64,000 nucleotides of DNA, from assembly GCA_902571795.1 (NCBI GenBank), contig CACGDL010000003.1, positions 1-64,000 on the forward strand, in the 5' to 3' direction. Under the pieces are notes generated by a model. The model did no database searches. It had not been told where the DNA came from and saw only the letters and a list, made by a program, of their open reading frames with translations. Below, piece after piece: positions 15,268 to 25,316 of this stretch. Each line of letters starts with the position of its first letter. The stretch's first letter is position 1. The position numbers and the translations under genes are program-made. The stretch comes from an uncultured Prochlorococcus sp. (GTDB lineage: Bacteria > Cyanobacteriota > Cyanobacteriia > PCC-6307 > Cyanobiaceae).

Positions 15268-16137
15268 TTATTTATATCTTCCAATCGTAAACCTACCAAT
15301 ACCTGAAAGATCTTTCACAATTTCTATTGATGTAAATTTATTTTTAATAAGTAGTTGTTTTACCTTTTCACTTTGATCAAAATGATTCTCTAAAATTAAC
15401 CAACCATTCTCTTTTAAGAATAATGGTGCTTTATGTATTATTTCCCTAATATGTCTTAAACCATCTTCTCCACCTAGTAAAGCGACTTTAGGTTCGAAAT
15501 TCTTAACTTCTTTGGGTAATTTTTCATAAGTATCTCTAGGAATATATGGCGGGTTTGAAATAGCGAGGTCTAATTTTCCTTTAAAACTTTCAAGAGGTGA
15601 CCACCAATTTCCACAAAAAAATTTCAAATTTGTTTGTTTAGAAGAATTTATAAAATTTTGATTGGCGATTTCTAATGCATCTTGATCTATATCAGTTGCC
15701 ACTCCTTCGCTAAATGGATAAGCCAACGCCAACGCAATACTAATTGCACCTGATCCAGTTCCTAATTCAGCAAAAAATAATTTTTCTGATTTCTTTCGAA
15801 ATATATTGAAGACGATATCAACTATGAGCTCTGTTTCTGGTCTAGGAATGAGTACTTTGTTTGTAACTTTTAATTTTAAGTCTCTCCAAAAAGTTATTCC
15901 ACAAAGATATTGAATAGGGCAAGATTTTAGTAAATGATCATCCCAAACAGATTCTAAAAATTCTAAATTTTTTTTTAAATGTATGTCTTCCTTAGGATTT
16001 ATAGTTTTCAAGTTTAGATAACTAGACGATACACCGCCTATACAATCAAGTAAAACAGCAAAAGATGGTTGATCCCCTCCTTTAGAAAGTTGCTTTTTTT
16101 TCCAAAATAAAAATTCTTCTACAGAAATGCAAAGCAT
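15268..16137 (-). CDS. prmC: Peptide chain release factor N5-glutamine methyltransferase
   Basis: LIPRPETELIVD...ELGTGSGAISIALA...DLAISNPPYIP (NPPY motif). Confidence 0.93.
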   Translation of the reverse strand: MLCISVEEFLFWKKKQLSKGGDQPSFAVLLDCIGGVSSSYLNLKTINPKEDIHLKKNLEFLESVWDDHLLKSCPIQYLCGITFWRDLKLKVTNKVLIPRPETELIVDIVFNIFRKKSEKLFFAELGTGSGAISIALALAYPFSEGVATDIDQDALEIANQNFINSSKQTNLKFFCGNWWSPLESFKGKLDLAISNPPYIPRDTYEKLPKEVKNFEPKVALLGGEDGLRHIREIIHKAPLFLKENGWLILENHFDQSEKVKQLLIKNKFTSIEIVKDLSGIGRFTIGRYK

Positions 16138-16148
16138 TTATTAAAGTT

Positions 16149-16301
16149 TTAGCGTTTTGGTCCAAGCCTACCTTTACTAGAGTCAGAGTAGAAGCTTGAT
16201 TTTTCTCCATCTTGTGTAGAAATAAATAAACCAATCAGGAATATTGTTGGCACCCCTACAAATAAAAGACTAGCTACGAATCCAAAGTTAGTTGTTTCCA
16301 T
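16149..16301 (-). CDS. psbM: Photosystem II protein PsbM with C-terminal extension
   Basis: Small ORF absent from track: METTNFGFVASLLFVGVPTIFLIGLFISTQDGEKSSFYSDSSKGRLGPKR*; single TM, resembles PsbM. Confidence 0.88.
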   Translation of the reverse strand: METTNFGFVASLLFVGVPTIFLIGLFISTQDGEKSSFYSDSSKGRLGPKR

Positions 16302-16405
16302 TTAATTGGTAGTTCTATATTAGGTATTAAGACTATAGACATATAACTTGGAATAAAGTGGAAAAATAAACAAATTTTATAAACTGATTAACAGTCTTAA
16401 ACAAT

Positions 16406-16768
16406 TTATCGCGGTAATTTTTTATTTTCACTAATTTTTTTTAATTCTTCCAAATTTGAGGGGGGAGATTGTGGTTTTGTTAAAATTACGGAGGATGATT
16501 TTATTAATGTTTGACATGCAAGGCGCCAATTTTCTGGTCTATTTTTTAGTTTTTCTTCTTCAACAGATGTAAGAGGACTCAAAGAATTTTTGTTTCCACC
16601 TTCAACTGAAATAAAGCAAGTACTACATTGTCCTGCTCCTCCACAATTTCCCAAAATACCTTTTAAGCCATAAAGTTGTAAGTTTTCTTTCATTACCAAT
16701 TCCCTTAAATTTTCACCAGGATTACATTGAACCTCTAAGTCCTCACGGATAAATCTGATAGTTGCCAT
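16406..16768 (-). CDS. [2Fe-2S] ferredoxin
   Basis: GNCGGAGQCSTCFISVEGG...WRLACQTL, CX5CX2C...C cluster motif. Confidence 0.9.
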   Translation of the reverse strand: MATIRFIREDLEVQCNPGENLRELVMKENLQLYGLKGILGNCGGAGQCSTCFISVEGGNKNSLSPLTSVEEEKLKNRPENWRLACQTLIKSSSVILTKPQSPPSNLEELKKISENKKLPR

Positions 16769-16990
16769 TTTTTTAGTTATTTTTCTTATTTTGGCGTTTT
16801 ACTTTGAGAATTGTGACCAAAATATTAACAGTTTTTAGCTAAAAATTTCTTGTAAACTCAGTTCTAGTAATGGATTTGCCCAATTTTTGCATGAAAATAA
16901 ATTTATTTACAAAAATCCCTCAAAGACTAAAAAACCCTTACTATCATGATGTTTAGCTGTTTACTCAGCATAGTTACTAGAAATTAACCG

Positions 16991-18514
16991 ATGGGATTGC
17001 CTTGGTATCGAGTTCACACAGTAGTTATTAATGACCCAGGTCGACTACTTGCTGTGCATCTTATGCATACTGCATTATTAGCCGGCTGGGCCGGTTCAAT
17101 GGCTCTTTATGAATTAGCCATTTTTGATCCTTCTGATGCTGTTCTCAATCCAATGTGGAGACAGGGGATGTACGTTATGCCTTTCATGGCAAGACTGGGT
17201 ATCACAAGTAGTTGGAATGGATGGGATATTACGGGTGCTACTGGAGTTGATCCTGGATTCTGGAGTTTCGAAGGGGTTGCGGCAGCACACATAGTATTTA
17301 GTGGCCTATTGATGTTGGCATCTATTTGGCACTGGACATATTGGGACCTAGATTTATGGGAAGATTCAAGAACTGGTGAGCCTGCTCTTGATTTACCAAG
17401 AATTTTTGGAATTCACCTTCTTTTAGCAGGACTTACATGTTTTGGTTTTGGAGCTTTTCATTGCGCAAACGTGGGGATTTGGGTTTCTGATCCCTATGGT
17501 TTAAGTGGTCATGTAGAACCTGTAGCACCTTCATGGGGAGTTGAAGGATTCAATCCTTTTAATCCTGGAGGTATCGTAGCTAATCATATTGCAGCAGGAC
17601 TTATGGGTATTATTGGAGGTATTTTTCACATTACCAACAGGCCTGGAGAAAGACTTTACAGAGCATTAAAACTTGGAAGTCTCGAAGGAGTTCTTGCTAG
17701 TGCTTTAGCTGCTGTACTATTTGTCTCTTTCGTTGTTTCCGGAACAATGTGGTACGGTTCAGCAACCACCCCAATAGAGCTTTTTGGTCCTACTAGATAT
17801 CAATGGGATTCAGGCTATTTCAAAACTGAAATTAATAGAAGAGTACAAGCTGCTATTGATGATGGTGCCACTAAATCAGAGGCATATGCATCGATTCCAG
17901 AAAAATTAGCCTTCTACGATTATGTAGGTAATAGTCCAGCTAAAGGGGGACTATTCAGAGTTGGAGCTCTTGTTAATGGTGATGGTTTACCAACTGGTTG
18001 GCAAGGTCACATTGCTTTCCAAGATAAGGAAGGTAACGAATTAGAAGTTAGAAGAATTCCTAATTTCTTTGAAAACTTCCCTGTCATTCTTGAAGACAAA
18101 GAAGGTAATGTAAGAGCAGATATCCCATTTAGAAGAGCTGAAGCAAAGTATTCATTTGAACAGACTGGTATTACTGCAACTATCTATGGCGGAGACCTAG
18201 ATGGACAAACATTTACAGATCCTGCAGTAGTGAAAAGATTAGCTAGAAAGGCTCAACTTGGAGAAGCATTCAAGTTTGACAGAGAGACGTATAAATCTGA
18301 CGGTGTATTCCGAAGCTCACCAAGAGCGTGGTTTACATATGCACATTTATGTTTCGGATTGCTATTCTTGTTTGGCCATTGGTGGCATGCTTCAAGAACT
18401 CTCTACAGAAATTCCTTTGCTGGTATTGATGCTGAGATTGGAGACCAAGTTGAATTTGGTTTATTCAAGAAACTTGGTGACGAAACCACAAGAAGAATCC
18501 CAGGAAGGGTTTAA
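16991..18514 (+). CDS. psbB: Photosystem II CP47 reaction centre protein
   Basis: 507 aa, [43 protein letters not shown]. Confidence 0.99.
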   Translation: MGLPWYRVHTVVINDPGRLLAVHLMHTALLAGWAGSMALYELAIFDPSDAVLNPMWRQGMYVMPFMARLGITSSWNGWDITGATGVDPGFWSFEGVAAAHIVFSGLLMLASIWHWTYWDLDLWEDSRTGEPALDLPRIFGIHLLLAGLTCFGFGAFHCANVGIWVSDPYGLSGHVEPVAPSWGVEGFNPFNPGGIVANHIAAGLMGIIGGIFHITNRPGERLYRALKLGSLEGVLASALAAVLFVSFVVSGTMWYGSATTPIELFGPTRYQWDSGYFKTEINRRVQAAIDDGATKSEAYASIPEKLAFYDYVGNSPAKGGLFRVGALVNGDGLPTGWQGHIAFQDKEGNELEVRRIPNFFENFPVILEDKEGNVRADIPFRRAEAKYSFEQTGITATIYGGDLDGQTFTDPAVVKRLARKAQLGEAFKFDRETYKSDGVFRSSPRAWFTYAHLCFGLLFLFGHWWHASRTLYRNSFAGIDAEIGDQVEFGLFKKLGDETTRRIPGRV

Positions 18515-18537
18515 ACTAAACTTATTTACTTAATCTT

Positions 18538-18636
18538 ATGGAAGCATTCGCTTACGTTCTTATTCTAACTCTCGCAGTTGTTACCTTATTCTTTGCTGTC
18601 GCCTTTAGAGATCCACCTAAATTCGACAGAAAATGA
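18538..18636 (+). CDS. psbT: Photosystem II protein PsbT
   Basis: Small ORF absent from track: [32 protein letters not shown]; directly after psbB. Confidence 0.95.
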   Translation: MEAFAYVLILTLAVVTLFFAVAFRDPPKFDRK

Positions 18637-18642
18637 ACTCAG

Positions 18643-18675
18643 AAAAAAAAACCTCTTTAACAAGAGGTTTTTTTT
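18643..18675 (+). terminator. Rho-independent terminator after psbB-psbT
   Basis: aaaaaaacctctt-taac-aagaggttttttt hairpin with T tract. Confidence 0.88.
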
Positions 18676-18735
18676 ACTTTTCATAATTAGAATATTACTC
18701 TACTATTAGAGTTAAAGTGCAACGTATTTCACCAC

Positions 18736-19215
18736 ATGCAGTGTCCAACCTGTCAAAACACAGATAGCAGAGTTTTGGAATCTAGATCTGCTGATAGTGG
18801 TAAAAGTGTTCGAAGAAGAAGAGAGTGCTTAAATTGCAGCTTTAGATTTACAACTTATGAAAGAGTGGAAACAATGCCGGTTTCAATTATAAAGAAAGAC
18901 GGTGGAAGAGAATTATTTGATAAACAAAAATTATTTACTGGCATATCAAGAGCATGCGAAAAGACTAACTTCAGTAGTGAAGCAATTATTAATTTCGTAG
19001 ATGCAATTGAATCTCAAATCGTTCAAGATTCTAATAAAGATATTAAATCTTCACAAATCGGAGAATTAATACTTAAAAAACTTAGGAAAGAAAACGAAGT
19101 CGCCTATATAAGATACGCATCAGTTTACAGAAAATTTAATGGGGTAAAAGATTTTATTTCTACTCTTGAATCTCTAAAGGGAAGTTCAAAAAACCAATTA
19201 GCTTCAATTTTATAA
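18736..19215 (+). CDS. nrdR: Transcriptional repressor NrdR
   Basis: [45 protein letters not shown] zinc ribbon plus ATP cone. Confidence 0.96.
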   Translation: MQCPTCQNTDSRVLESRSADSGKSVRRRRECLNCSFRFTTYERVETMPVSIIKKDGGRELFDKQKLFTGISRACEKTNFSSEAIINFVDAIESQIVQDSNKDIKSSQIGELILKKLRKENEVAYIRYASVYRKFNGVKDFISTLESLKGSSKNQLASIL

Positions 19216-19257
19216 AATTAAGCATCTTAAAGTGTAGAATACATAACACAAATACTT

Positions 19258-19309
19258 TTGCTATTGGTTTGCAGGCTAGTAGCAATCCTTTCTAACTACC
19301 TTAGGTAGT
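19258..19309 (+). promoter_or_regulatory. Tandem hairpins in the 5' leader of rpsA
   Basis: Stem 1 ttgctat(19258-19264)/gtagcaa(19279-19285); stem 2 actacc(19295-19300)-tta-ggtagt(19304-19309). Confidence 0.5.
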
Positions 19310-19323
19310 CTGCGATACAACAA

Positions 19324-20415
19324 ATGAACGAAAATTCTTCCCAAACCATTAAAGAACTTTCTGAGGATCAAGAAATAAAAAATTCGACTGAGTTAGATAA
19401 TGATTCAACCTCTCAAAATGAGGAAGATTTATCATTCGAGAAGAGCGATATACCTTCAGCAGATTCCTCCTCTAGCAGAGCAAATACAGATTTGGATAAC
19501 GCAGGATTTACACAAGAAGAATTTGCATCACTTTTGGGTAAGTATGACTATAATTTCAAACCTGGAGATCTAGTTAAAGGTACCGTTTTTGCTCTAGAGC
19601 CCAAAGGGGCAATGATAGATATCGGAGCAAAAACAGCTGCTTTTATGCCTGTTCAGGAGGTTTCAATAAATAGAGTTGAAGGACTTAATGATGTTTTACA
19701 ACCTTCAGAAATTAGAGAATTTTTCATAATGAGTGAAGAAAATGAAGATGGCCAATTAGCCCTCTCCATTAGAAGAATTGAATATCAAAGAGCATGGGAA
19801 AGGGTAAGACAACTCCAAAAAGAAGATGCAACTATATATTCTGAAGTTTTTGCTACAAATAGAGGTGGAGCTCTCGTAAGAGTAGAAGGCTTGAGAGGTT
19901 TTATCCCGGGCTCTCATATAAGTGCTCGAAAAATTAAAGATGACTTAGAAGGTGAATATTTACCTTTAAAATTTCTTGAAGTTGATGAAGAGAGAAATAG
20001 ATTAGTATTAAGTCATAGAAGAGCCTTGGTCGAGAAAAAAATGAACCGACTTGAGGTAGGCGAAGTTGTTGTTGGTTCTGTAAAAGGTATTAAACCTTAT
20101 GGAGCCTTTATTGATATTGGTGGAGTTAGTGGCCTATTACACATTTCTGAAATTAGTCATGAACATATTGAGACTCCTCATAATGTTTTAAATGTGAGCG
20201 ACCAAATGAAGGTCATGATAATTGACCTTGATTCTGAAAGAGGGCGAATTTCATTATCCACTAAAGCACTTGAACCTGAACCAGGCGATATGTTAACTGA
20301 CCCGCAAAAAGTTTTTAGTAAAGCTGAAGAAATGGCTGCGAAATACAAACAAATGTTATTTGAACAAACTGACGATAATGAGGAGATCCCCACAACTTCA
20401 GCTGAAACAGTATAA
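19324..20415 (+). CDS. rpsA: 30S ribosomal protein S1
   Basis: Repeated S1 domains (FKPGDLVKGTVFALEPKGAMIDIGAKTAAFMP; LEVGEVVVGSVKGIKPYGAFIDIGGVSGLLHISEIS). Confidence 0.95.
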   Translation: MNENSSQTIKELSEDQEIKNSTELDNDSTSQNEEDLSFEKSDIPSADSSSSRANTDLDNAGFTQEEFASLLGKYDYNFKPGDLVKGTVFALEPKGAMIDIGAKTAAFMPVQEVSINRVEGLNDVLQPSEIREFFIMSEENEDGQLALSIRRIEYQRAWERVRQLQKEDATIYSEVFATNRGGALVRVEGLRGFIPGSHISARKIKDDLEGEYLPLKFLEVDEERNRLVLSHRRALVEKKMNRLEVGEVVVGSVKGIKPYGAFIDIGGVSGLLHISEISHEHIETPHNVLNVSDQMKVMIIDLDSERGRISLSTKALEPEPGDMLTDPQKVFSKAEEMAAKYKQMLFEQTDDNEEIPTTSAETV

Positions 20416-20552
20416 GTTTACTTATTTATTTTGTGCACGAATATCGGAAGTTGAGCCTCATTATTTTTGTACAAATATTTTTTAATTTACAATAATTGAT
20501 TTGTAACGATAGTCTCATTTAGGATAAAGTCTAATTTTAAAATTATTGTTAT

Positions 20553-21794
20553 ATGAGTAATTTCATTTTCACGTCAGAATCCGTAACTGAAGGTCATCCT
20601 GACAAAATATGTGATCAAATTAGTGACGCTGTTTTAGATGCTTTATTAACAGAAGATCCAGAAAGCCGAGTTGCATGCGAAACTGTTGTTAATACGGGAC
20701 TTTGTTTACTTACTGGAGAAATAACTTCAAAAGCAAAAATCGATTACATAAAACTTGTTAGAAATATAATTAGAGAAATTGGATATGAAGGCTATAGAGC
20801 AGGTGGTTTTGACGCAAATAGTTGTGCTGTTTTAGTAGCACTCGATGAGCAATCACCAGATATTTCACAAGGAGTAAACGACGCAGATGATGTTAACGAT
20901 GATTTGGAAGAGAATACTGGAGCTGGTGACCAAGGCATAATGTTCGGCTATGCATGCGATGAGACGCCTGAATTAATGCCCTTACCGATAAGCTTAGCTC
21001 ATAGATTAGCCATTCAACTTGCCAAAGTAAGGCATGAAAAAATCCTTAATTATCTACTCCCTGATGGTAAAACTCAAGTAAGCATTGATTACGAAAAAGG
21101 GCTACCAGTCTCTATTAATACGATTTTAATTTCAACTCAACATAATCCTGAGATTGATGGGGTAACAAATGAAGAAGAAATTCGTCAAAGAATAAAAGAA
21201 GATTTATGGAAGCATGTTGTAATTCCTGCTACTGAAGATTTAGAAATCAAACCAAACATTAGCGAAACAAGATTTCTAGTAAACCCAACTGGAAAATTTG
21301 TCGTAGGGGGGCCTCAAGGAGATGCGGGTCTCACTGGCAGAAAAATTATTGTAGATACTTATGGTGGATATGCAAGACACGGAGGAGGAGCATTTTCTGG
21401 TAAAGACCCCACAAAAGTAGATAGATCAGCCGCTTATGCAGCACGTTATGTAGCTAAAAGCATTGTTAAGGCAAAGTTGGCAAAAAAAGCAGAAGTACAA
21501 TTAAGTTATGCAATTGGAGTGGCAAAACCAATTTCTATTCTCGTGGACACTTTTGATACAGGTGTTATTTCACAAGCTAATTTAACTGAGCTAATTAAAG
21601 AGCACTTTGATTTAAGGCCCGCAGCAATAATAAAAGAATTTAATTTAAGAAATCTACCCAAAAAAATGGGAGGTAATTTTTTTAGAAAGACCGCATCCTA
21701 TGGGCATTTTGGCAGAAGAGATCTTGCGCTGCCTTGGGAAAATGTAGAAGAAAAAGCAACTCAATTAGCAGAGGCTTCAAAAATCTTTTTTTAA
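20553..21794 (+). CDS. metK: S-adenosylmethionine synthetase
   Basis: [24 protein letters not shown]...[12 protein letters not shown]...[23 protein letters not shown]. Confidence 0.98.
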   Translation: MSNFIFTSESVTEGHPDKICDQISDAVLDALLTEDPESRVACETVVNTGLCLLTGEITSKAKIDYIKLVRNIIREIGYEGYRAGGFDANSCAVLVALDEQSPDISQGVNDADDVNDDLEENTGAGDQGIMFGYACDETPELMPLPISLAHRLAIQLAKVRHEKILNYLLPDGKTQVSIDYEKGLPVSINTILISTQHNPEIDGVTNEEEIRQRIKEDLWKHVVIPATEDLEIKPNISETRFLVNPTGKFVVGGPQGDAGLTGRKIIVDTYGGYARHGGGAFSGKDPTKVDRSAAYAARYVAKSIVKAKLAKKAEVQLSYAIGVAKPISILVDTFDTGVISQANLTELIKEHFDLRPAAIIKEFNLRNLPKKMGGNFFRKTASYGHFGRRDLALPWENVEEKATQLAEASKIFF

Positions 21795-21806
21795 AATCTT
21801 TTTTCC

Positions 21807-23036
21807 ATGCCTGATAAGTTTTATGGAGGGTTAGATTTTGGAACCAGTGGTGCGAGAATATCAATAATTAATCTTCAAAAGAAATTAGTATATTCAAACT
21901 CAGTACCCTATTTATACAGCTTTATAAATCCAAATTCTTGGATAAATTCTTGTGAGAATCTCTTAGTTAGTTTACCTATTGAGATAAAAATTAACCTTGA
22001 TAGATTAGCTATCTCCGGTACGTCAGGAACTTTAACAGCCTCAAATTTGCAAGGAGACCCTATAGGAGAAGCAATAGCTTATGACCAAGCATGTAATGAA
22101 AATAAGATCCTTCTTGAATCCTTAACTTCTGAAGAAGATCATCTTCGAACTCCATACAGCAGTCTTGCTAAAGCTTTAAAACTAATAGATAAATATGGGA
22201 CAAATATACTTTTACGGCATCAATCTGATTGGATTACTGGTTGGTTTTTAAAAGATTGGACTCATGGGGAAGAAGGTAATAATCTAAAACTTGGTTGGGA
22301 TCTAAAAAAAGAATCATGGCCAAAAAGCTATCTCAATACTTCATGGCAAAAATGCCTACCTCATATAGTAAAAAGTGGAAAAATTATTGGACAAGTGAAT
22401 ATTGATTTAGCAGAGAGATTTAACTTGAATAAGAAATTAATATTGATCTCAGGCACCACTGACTCGAATGCAAGTTTAATAGCTGCAGGATTAGGGAAAG
22501 AAGATGGTCTCACAGTTTTAGGAACAACAATTGTGGTTAAAAAAATTATTGATAATCCTATAAAAAAACAAGGAATTACAAACCACATAGTAAACGGCAA
22601 ATGGATATGTGGAGGAGCTTCAAATGCAGGATGCGGTATCTTATCTAAGTTCTTTTCTGATTTAGAAATAAAGGAACTCAGTCGACAAATAAATCCATCG
22701 AAAAACACTTCTTTAAATCTCTTACCTCTTAATAGTAAAGGAGAGAGATTTCCTGTTAATAATTCTAATTTAGAGCCGATACTTAGTCCAAGGCCAGTAA
22801 GCGACTCACTTTATTTACATGCATTATTCGAGGGGCTAGCCAAAATCGAATTGAAAGGATGGGAAAAACTAGGCGAATTAACAGGTTCACTTCCAAAAAA
22901 AATTATTACTATTGGTGGAGGTTCAAAAAACCCTCAGTGGAGAAAAATAAGAGAAAAAATTATTAATATACCAATAGTTTCATGCAACAAAACCACTTCT
23001 TTTGGTACTGCATTATTAGCGATTAATTCAAGGTAA
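21807..23036 (+). CDS. FGGY-family carbohydrate kinase (cyanobacterial/plant pentulose kinase-like)
   Basis: GGLDFGTSGARISI; ILISGTTDSNASLIAAGLG; IITIGGGSKNPQWRKI; substrate not determinable from sequence. Confidence 0.85.
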   Translation: MPDKFYGGLDFGTSGARISIINLQKKLVYSNSVPYLYSFINPNSWINSCENLLVSLPIEIKINLDRLAISGTSGTLTASNLQGDPIGEAIAYDQACNENKILLESLTSEEDHLRTPYSSLAKALKLIDKYGTNILLRHQSDWITGWFLKDWTHGEEGNNLKLGWDLKKESWPKSYLNTSWQKCLPHIVKSGKIIGQVNIDLAERFNLNKKLILISGTTDSNASLIAAGLGKEDGLTVLGTTIVVKKIIDNPIKKQGITNHIVNGKWICGGASNAGCGILSKFFSDLEIKELSRQINPSKNTSLNLLPLNSKGERFPVNNSNLEPILSPRPVSDSLYLHALFEGLAKIELKGWEKLGELTGSLPKKIITIGGGSKNPQWRKIREKIINIPIVSCNKTTSFGTALLAINSR

Positions 23037-23125
23037 AAATTTTTGGATATTTGATAAAGATATAAAATTTTTAATGAAAAGGGTTTCACAAACTACACAT
23101 CTTAATTTAGAGTGTATAGGTTAGA

Positions 23126-23198
23126 GCCGGGATAGCTCAGTTGGTAGAGCAGGCGACTGAAAATCGCCGTGTCCCCAGTTCAAATCTGGGTCCTGGCA
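23126..23198 (+). tRNA. tRNA-Phe(GAA)
   Basis: GCCGGGATAGCTCAGTTGGTAGAGCAGGCGACTGAAAATCGCCGTG...; anticodon GAA. Confidence 0.97.
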
Positions 23199-23203
23199 CC
23201 TTT

Positions 23204-23228
23204 AAAACCCTGTCTATGACAGGGTTTT
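23204..23228 (+). terminator. Terminator-like hairpin after tRNA-Phe
   Basis: Perfect 11-bp stem aaaaccctgtc-tat-gacagggtttt. Confidence 0.8.
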
Positions 23229-23292
23229 ATACTTTCAAGGGATAGTGGGTTCGTGAATTTTTCATAATTTAATTTTTATAATTGAAAATTTT

Positions 23293-23814
23293 TTAGTTTT
23301 CAACTCTGCAGACTTGACCAATAACACCCAAAATTAGTTTATCTCCATTTGGATCTTGCCAATCAGCTAAATCATTGAAATTACCATTGACTTCATCTAT
23401 AGAGACATCAACATCTCTAAATGATTTTTCAAAGCAATTTATATCCATTGTATAGAGAATATCCTTAGTAATTTCACTTTTTGTTTTGGGAATAAATTTA
23501 CTCAATACTCTCACAGAGCCATCCTCATTTCTTTTAATACTTTGTTTATCCCATAATTGCTCTCCATATTCACTTTTAGGGACTCCAACCCATTCATGAG
23601 GCAAAGCATTTGATTGTTTTATTGCAATACTCATGGAAACGATTATCGAAAGGACTAAGCCAATGCTATTTCTAATATATATAGAATTAACTTTATTCCT
23701 AGAATCAAGCATGAATACTTCCGAAATACAAAAATCTTTTATCGAGGTTAAATATAAGATTAAAAATTTGTAAAAATTTTTATTGTTTAGTATTTCTATT
23801 ATAGATAGAATCAA
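23293..23814 (-). CDS. Hypothetical protein with N-terminal hydrophobic/signal segment; true start probably MLDSRNKVNS or later
   Basis: SIGLVLSIIVSMSIAIKQSNALPHEWVGVPKSEYGEQLWDKQS...; no family recognised. Confidence 0.7.
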   Translation of the reverse strand: MILSIIEILNNKNFYKFLILYLTSIKDFCISEVFMLDSRNKVNSIYIRNSIGLVLSIIVSMSIAIKQSNALPHEWVGVPKSEYGEQLWDKQSIKRNEDGSVRVLSKFIPKTKSEITKDILYTMDINCFEKSFRDVDVSIDEVNGNFNDLADWQDPNGDKLILGVIGQVCRVEN

Positions 23815-23849
23815 ATATTAAATTGATAATTTACTTCAAATAAATTTAA

Positions 23850-24494
23850 TTGAAAATAATGAATAAAATACAGAAATTTCTCTCAGTAGTTTTTTTTATC
23901 GCAATATTTGTTGTATTGATTTATTTAATCCAAAATTTTGGAATTGAACCCCTTAGGAACAAAATAGAAAGTATGGGAATTTGGGCACCCTTTGGAATTT
24001 TCGTACTAAGAGGAATAAGTATTATTTTACCAGCTCTTCCAAGTTCAGCTTATTCTCTGCTGGCCGGTTCATTATTAGGATTTCAAAAAGGTTACATGAC
24101 AATAATTTTTTCTGATATCGTTTTTTGCCAAGCTGCCTTCTTTATTGCAAGAAATTATGGGCGAGTCCCTGTGAGGAATTTAGTAGGTCCAAAAGCGATG
24201 AAAAAAATTGAAAGTTTTAATCAAAACCAACTAGAAGAAAATTTCTTTCTCATGACAGGTCTACTAATGACTGGTCTTTTTGATTTTCTAAGCTACGCAA
24301 TTGGTATTGGAGGAACACGCTGGAAAATATTCACTCCAGCATTATTAATAAGTCTCTTAATTAGTGATTCCATACTAGTAGCTGTAGGTGCTGGTGTTAG
24401 TCAGGGAGCAGGATTATTTCTAGGATTAGCTCTTTTAGGAATGTTCGCATTAGCTACTATTTCAGGATTAGCAAAAAATAAAATGCCTAAATAA
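23850..24494 (+). CDS. TVP38/TMEM64 (SNARE-associated/DedA-like) membrane protein
   Basis: Multi-TM; ILPALPSSAYSLLAGSLLGFQKGYMTIIFSDIVFCQAAFFIAR. Confidence 0.82.
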   Translation: MKIMNKIQKFLSVVFFIAIFVVLIYLIQNFGIEPLRNKIESMGIWAPFGIFVLRGISIILPALPSSAYSLLAGSLLGFQKGYMTIIFSDIVFCQAAFFIARNYGRVPVRNLVGPKAMKKIESFNQNQLEENFFLMTGLLMTGLFDFLSYAIGIGGTRWKIFTPALLISLLISDSILVAVGAGVSQGAGLFLGLALLGMFALATISGLAKNKMPK

Positions 24495-24610
24495 AGAATA
24501 GTTAAACATTGAGTAATCAAAGAAGAGAGATATGACATTTTTGCAAACAACAACTTTATAAATAAGAATTCATGCAAGAATATAAGTCGATTAATTTTTA
24601 AAGACATTAG

Positions 24611-24790
24611 ATGACTCCATTTAGACCAACTTCACATGATCGCCCTGGAGAACAAATATCAACCACTCCCTCTGGATTAAAAGTAACATCTGCTAAAAGA
24701 TTAATGGTTGATTCAATGGTGAGAATGATTCAAAAAGCAGAAAATCATTCCGTAGAAGATAAACTTGACGAAGAATCTAACAACAATTAA
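24611..24790 (+). CDS. Small conserved-looking hypothetical protein (59 aa)
   Basis: ATG ORF absent from track: [59 protein letters not shown]; overlaps start of the next gene. Confidence 0.6.
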   Translation: MTPFRPTSHDRPGEQISTTPSGLKVTSAKRLMVDSMVRMIQKAENHSVEDKLDEESNNN

Positions 24791-25316
24791 TCAATTCATT
24801 CGTAAAAGTATAGGAGAGTGGAAATCTATACGAAGTACTCATACTTTAGCTTTTCAGGAATTTGAAAACTCAACTAGTAAAATATACATTGAAAAAATCA
24901 ACTCAAAAAATAAAAAAGTTATTGAAATTTTTAAAAATTACAAATTAAGTTTGAACTCAGAGAGCATCGCCATTTCTATAAAATGGCAAGCTTTTAGTGA
25001 TTGGGAAGAAGATAATATAAGTGAGGTAGATGAAACTATTTTGATATTTTTACCAAAGGATGAGAATTCAGGAATTGTTTTACGAAATAAAGGTTATACA
25101 GAATCCTTTATTTCATCATCCAATTATTTTTTTGATGAACAAAATAATTTACACATTAAAACTATTTACAAATCAAAAATTTCCGAAGAAAAAATTTCCT
25201 TTTTATCCACTCACATAAGATCCAGATTTTCTACTATTAGAAATAAGGAAAATAACTCAGTAATACAGACGTCACATACTTCAGAGATAAGGAATTTAGC
25301 TAGTTTAAAAGATTAA
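24765..25316 (+). CDS. cpeS: Phycoerythrin chromophore lyase, CpeS/CpcS family (TTG start)
   Basis: [24 protein letters not shown]...IRSRFSTIR; next to cpeB. Confidence 0.88.
   Translation: MTKNLTTINQFIRKSIGEWKSIRSTHTLAFQEFENSTSKIYIEKINSKNKKVIEIFKNYKLSLNSESIAISIKWQAFSDWEEDNISEVDETILIFLPKDENSGIVLRNKGYTESFISSSNYFFDEQNNLHIKTIYKSKISEEKISFLSTHIRSRFSTIRNKENNSVIQTSHTSEIRNLASLKD

Noticed and set aside
18258-18533. 91-aa ORF in another frame of psbB
   Set aside because: Overlaps the CP47 C-terminus out of frame; no independent support.
20416-20552. Possible SAM riboswitch before metK
   Set aside because: No recognisable SAM-I/II/IV pattern of stems or conserved core in the 137-bp gap.
22361-22708. 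115-aa minus-strand ORF
   Set aside because: Fully antisense to the well-supported FGGY kinase gene; typical shadow ORF.
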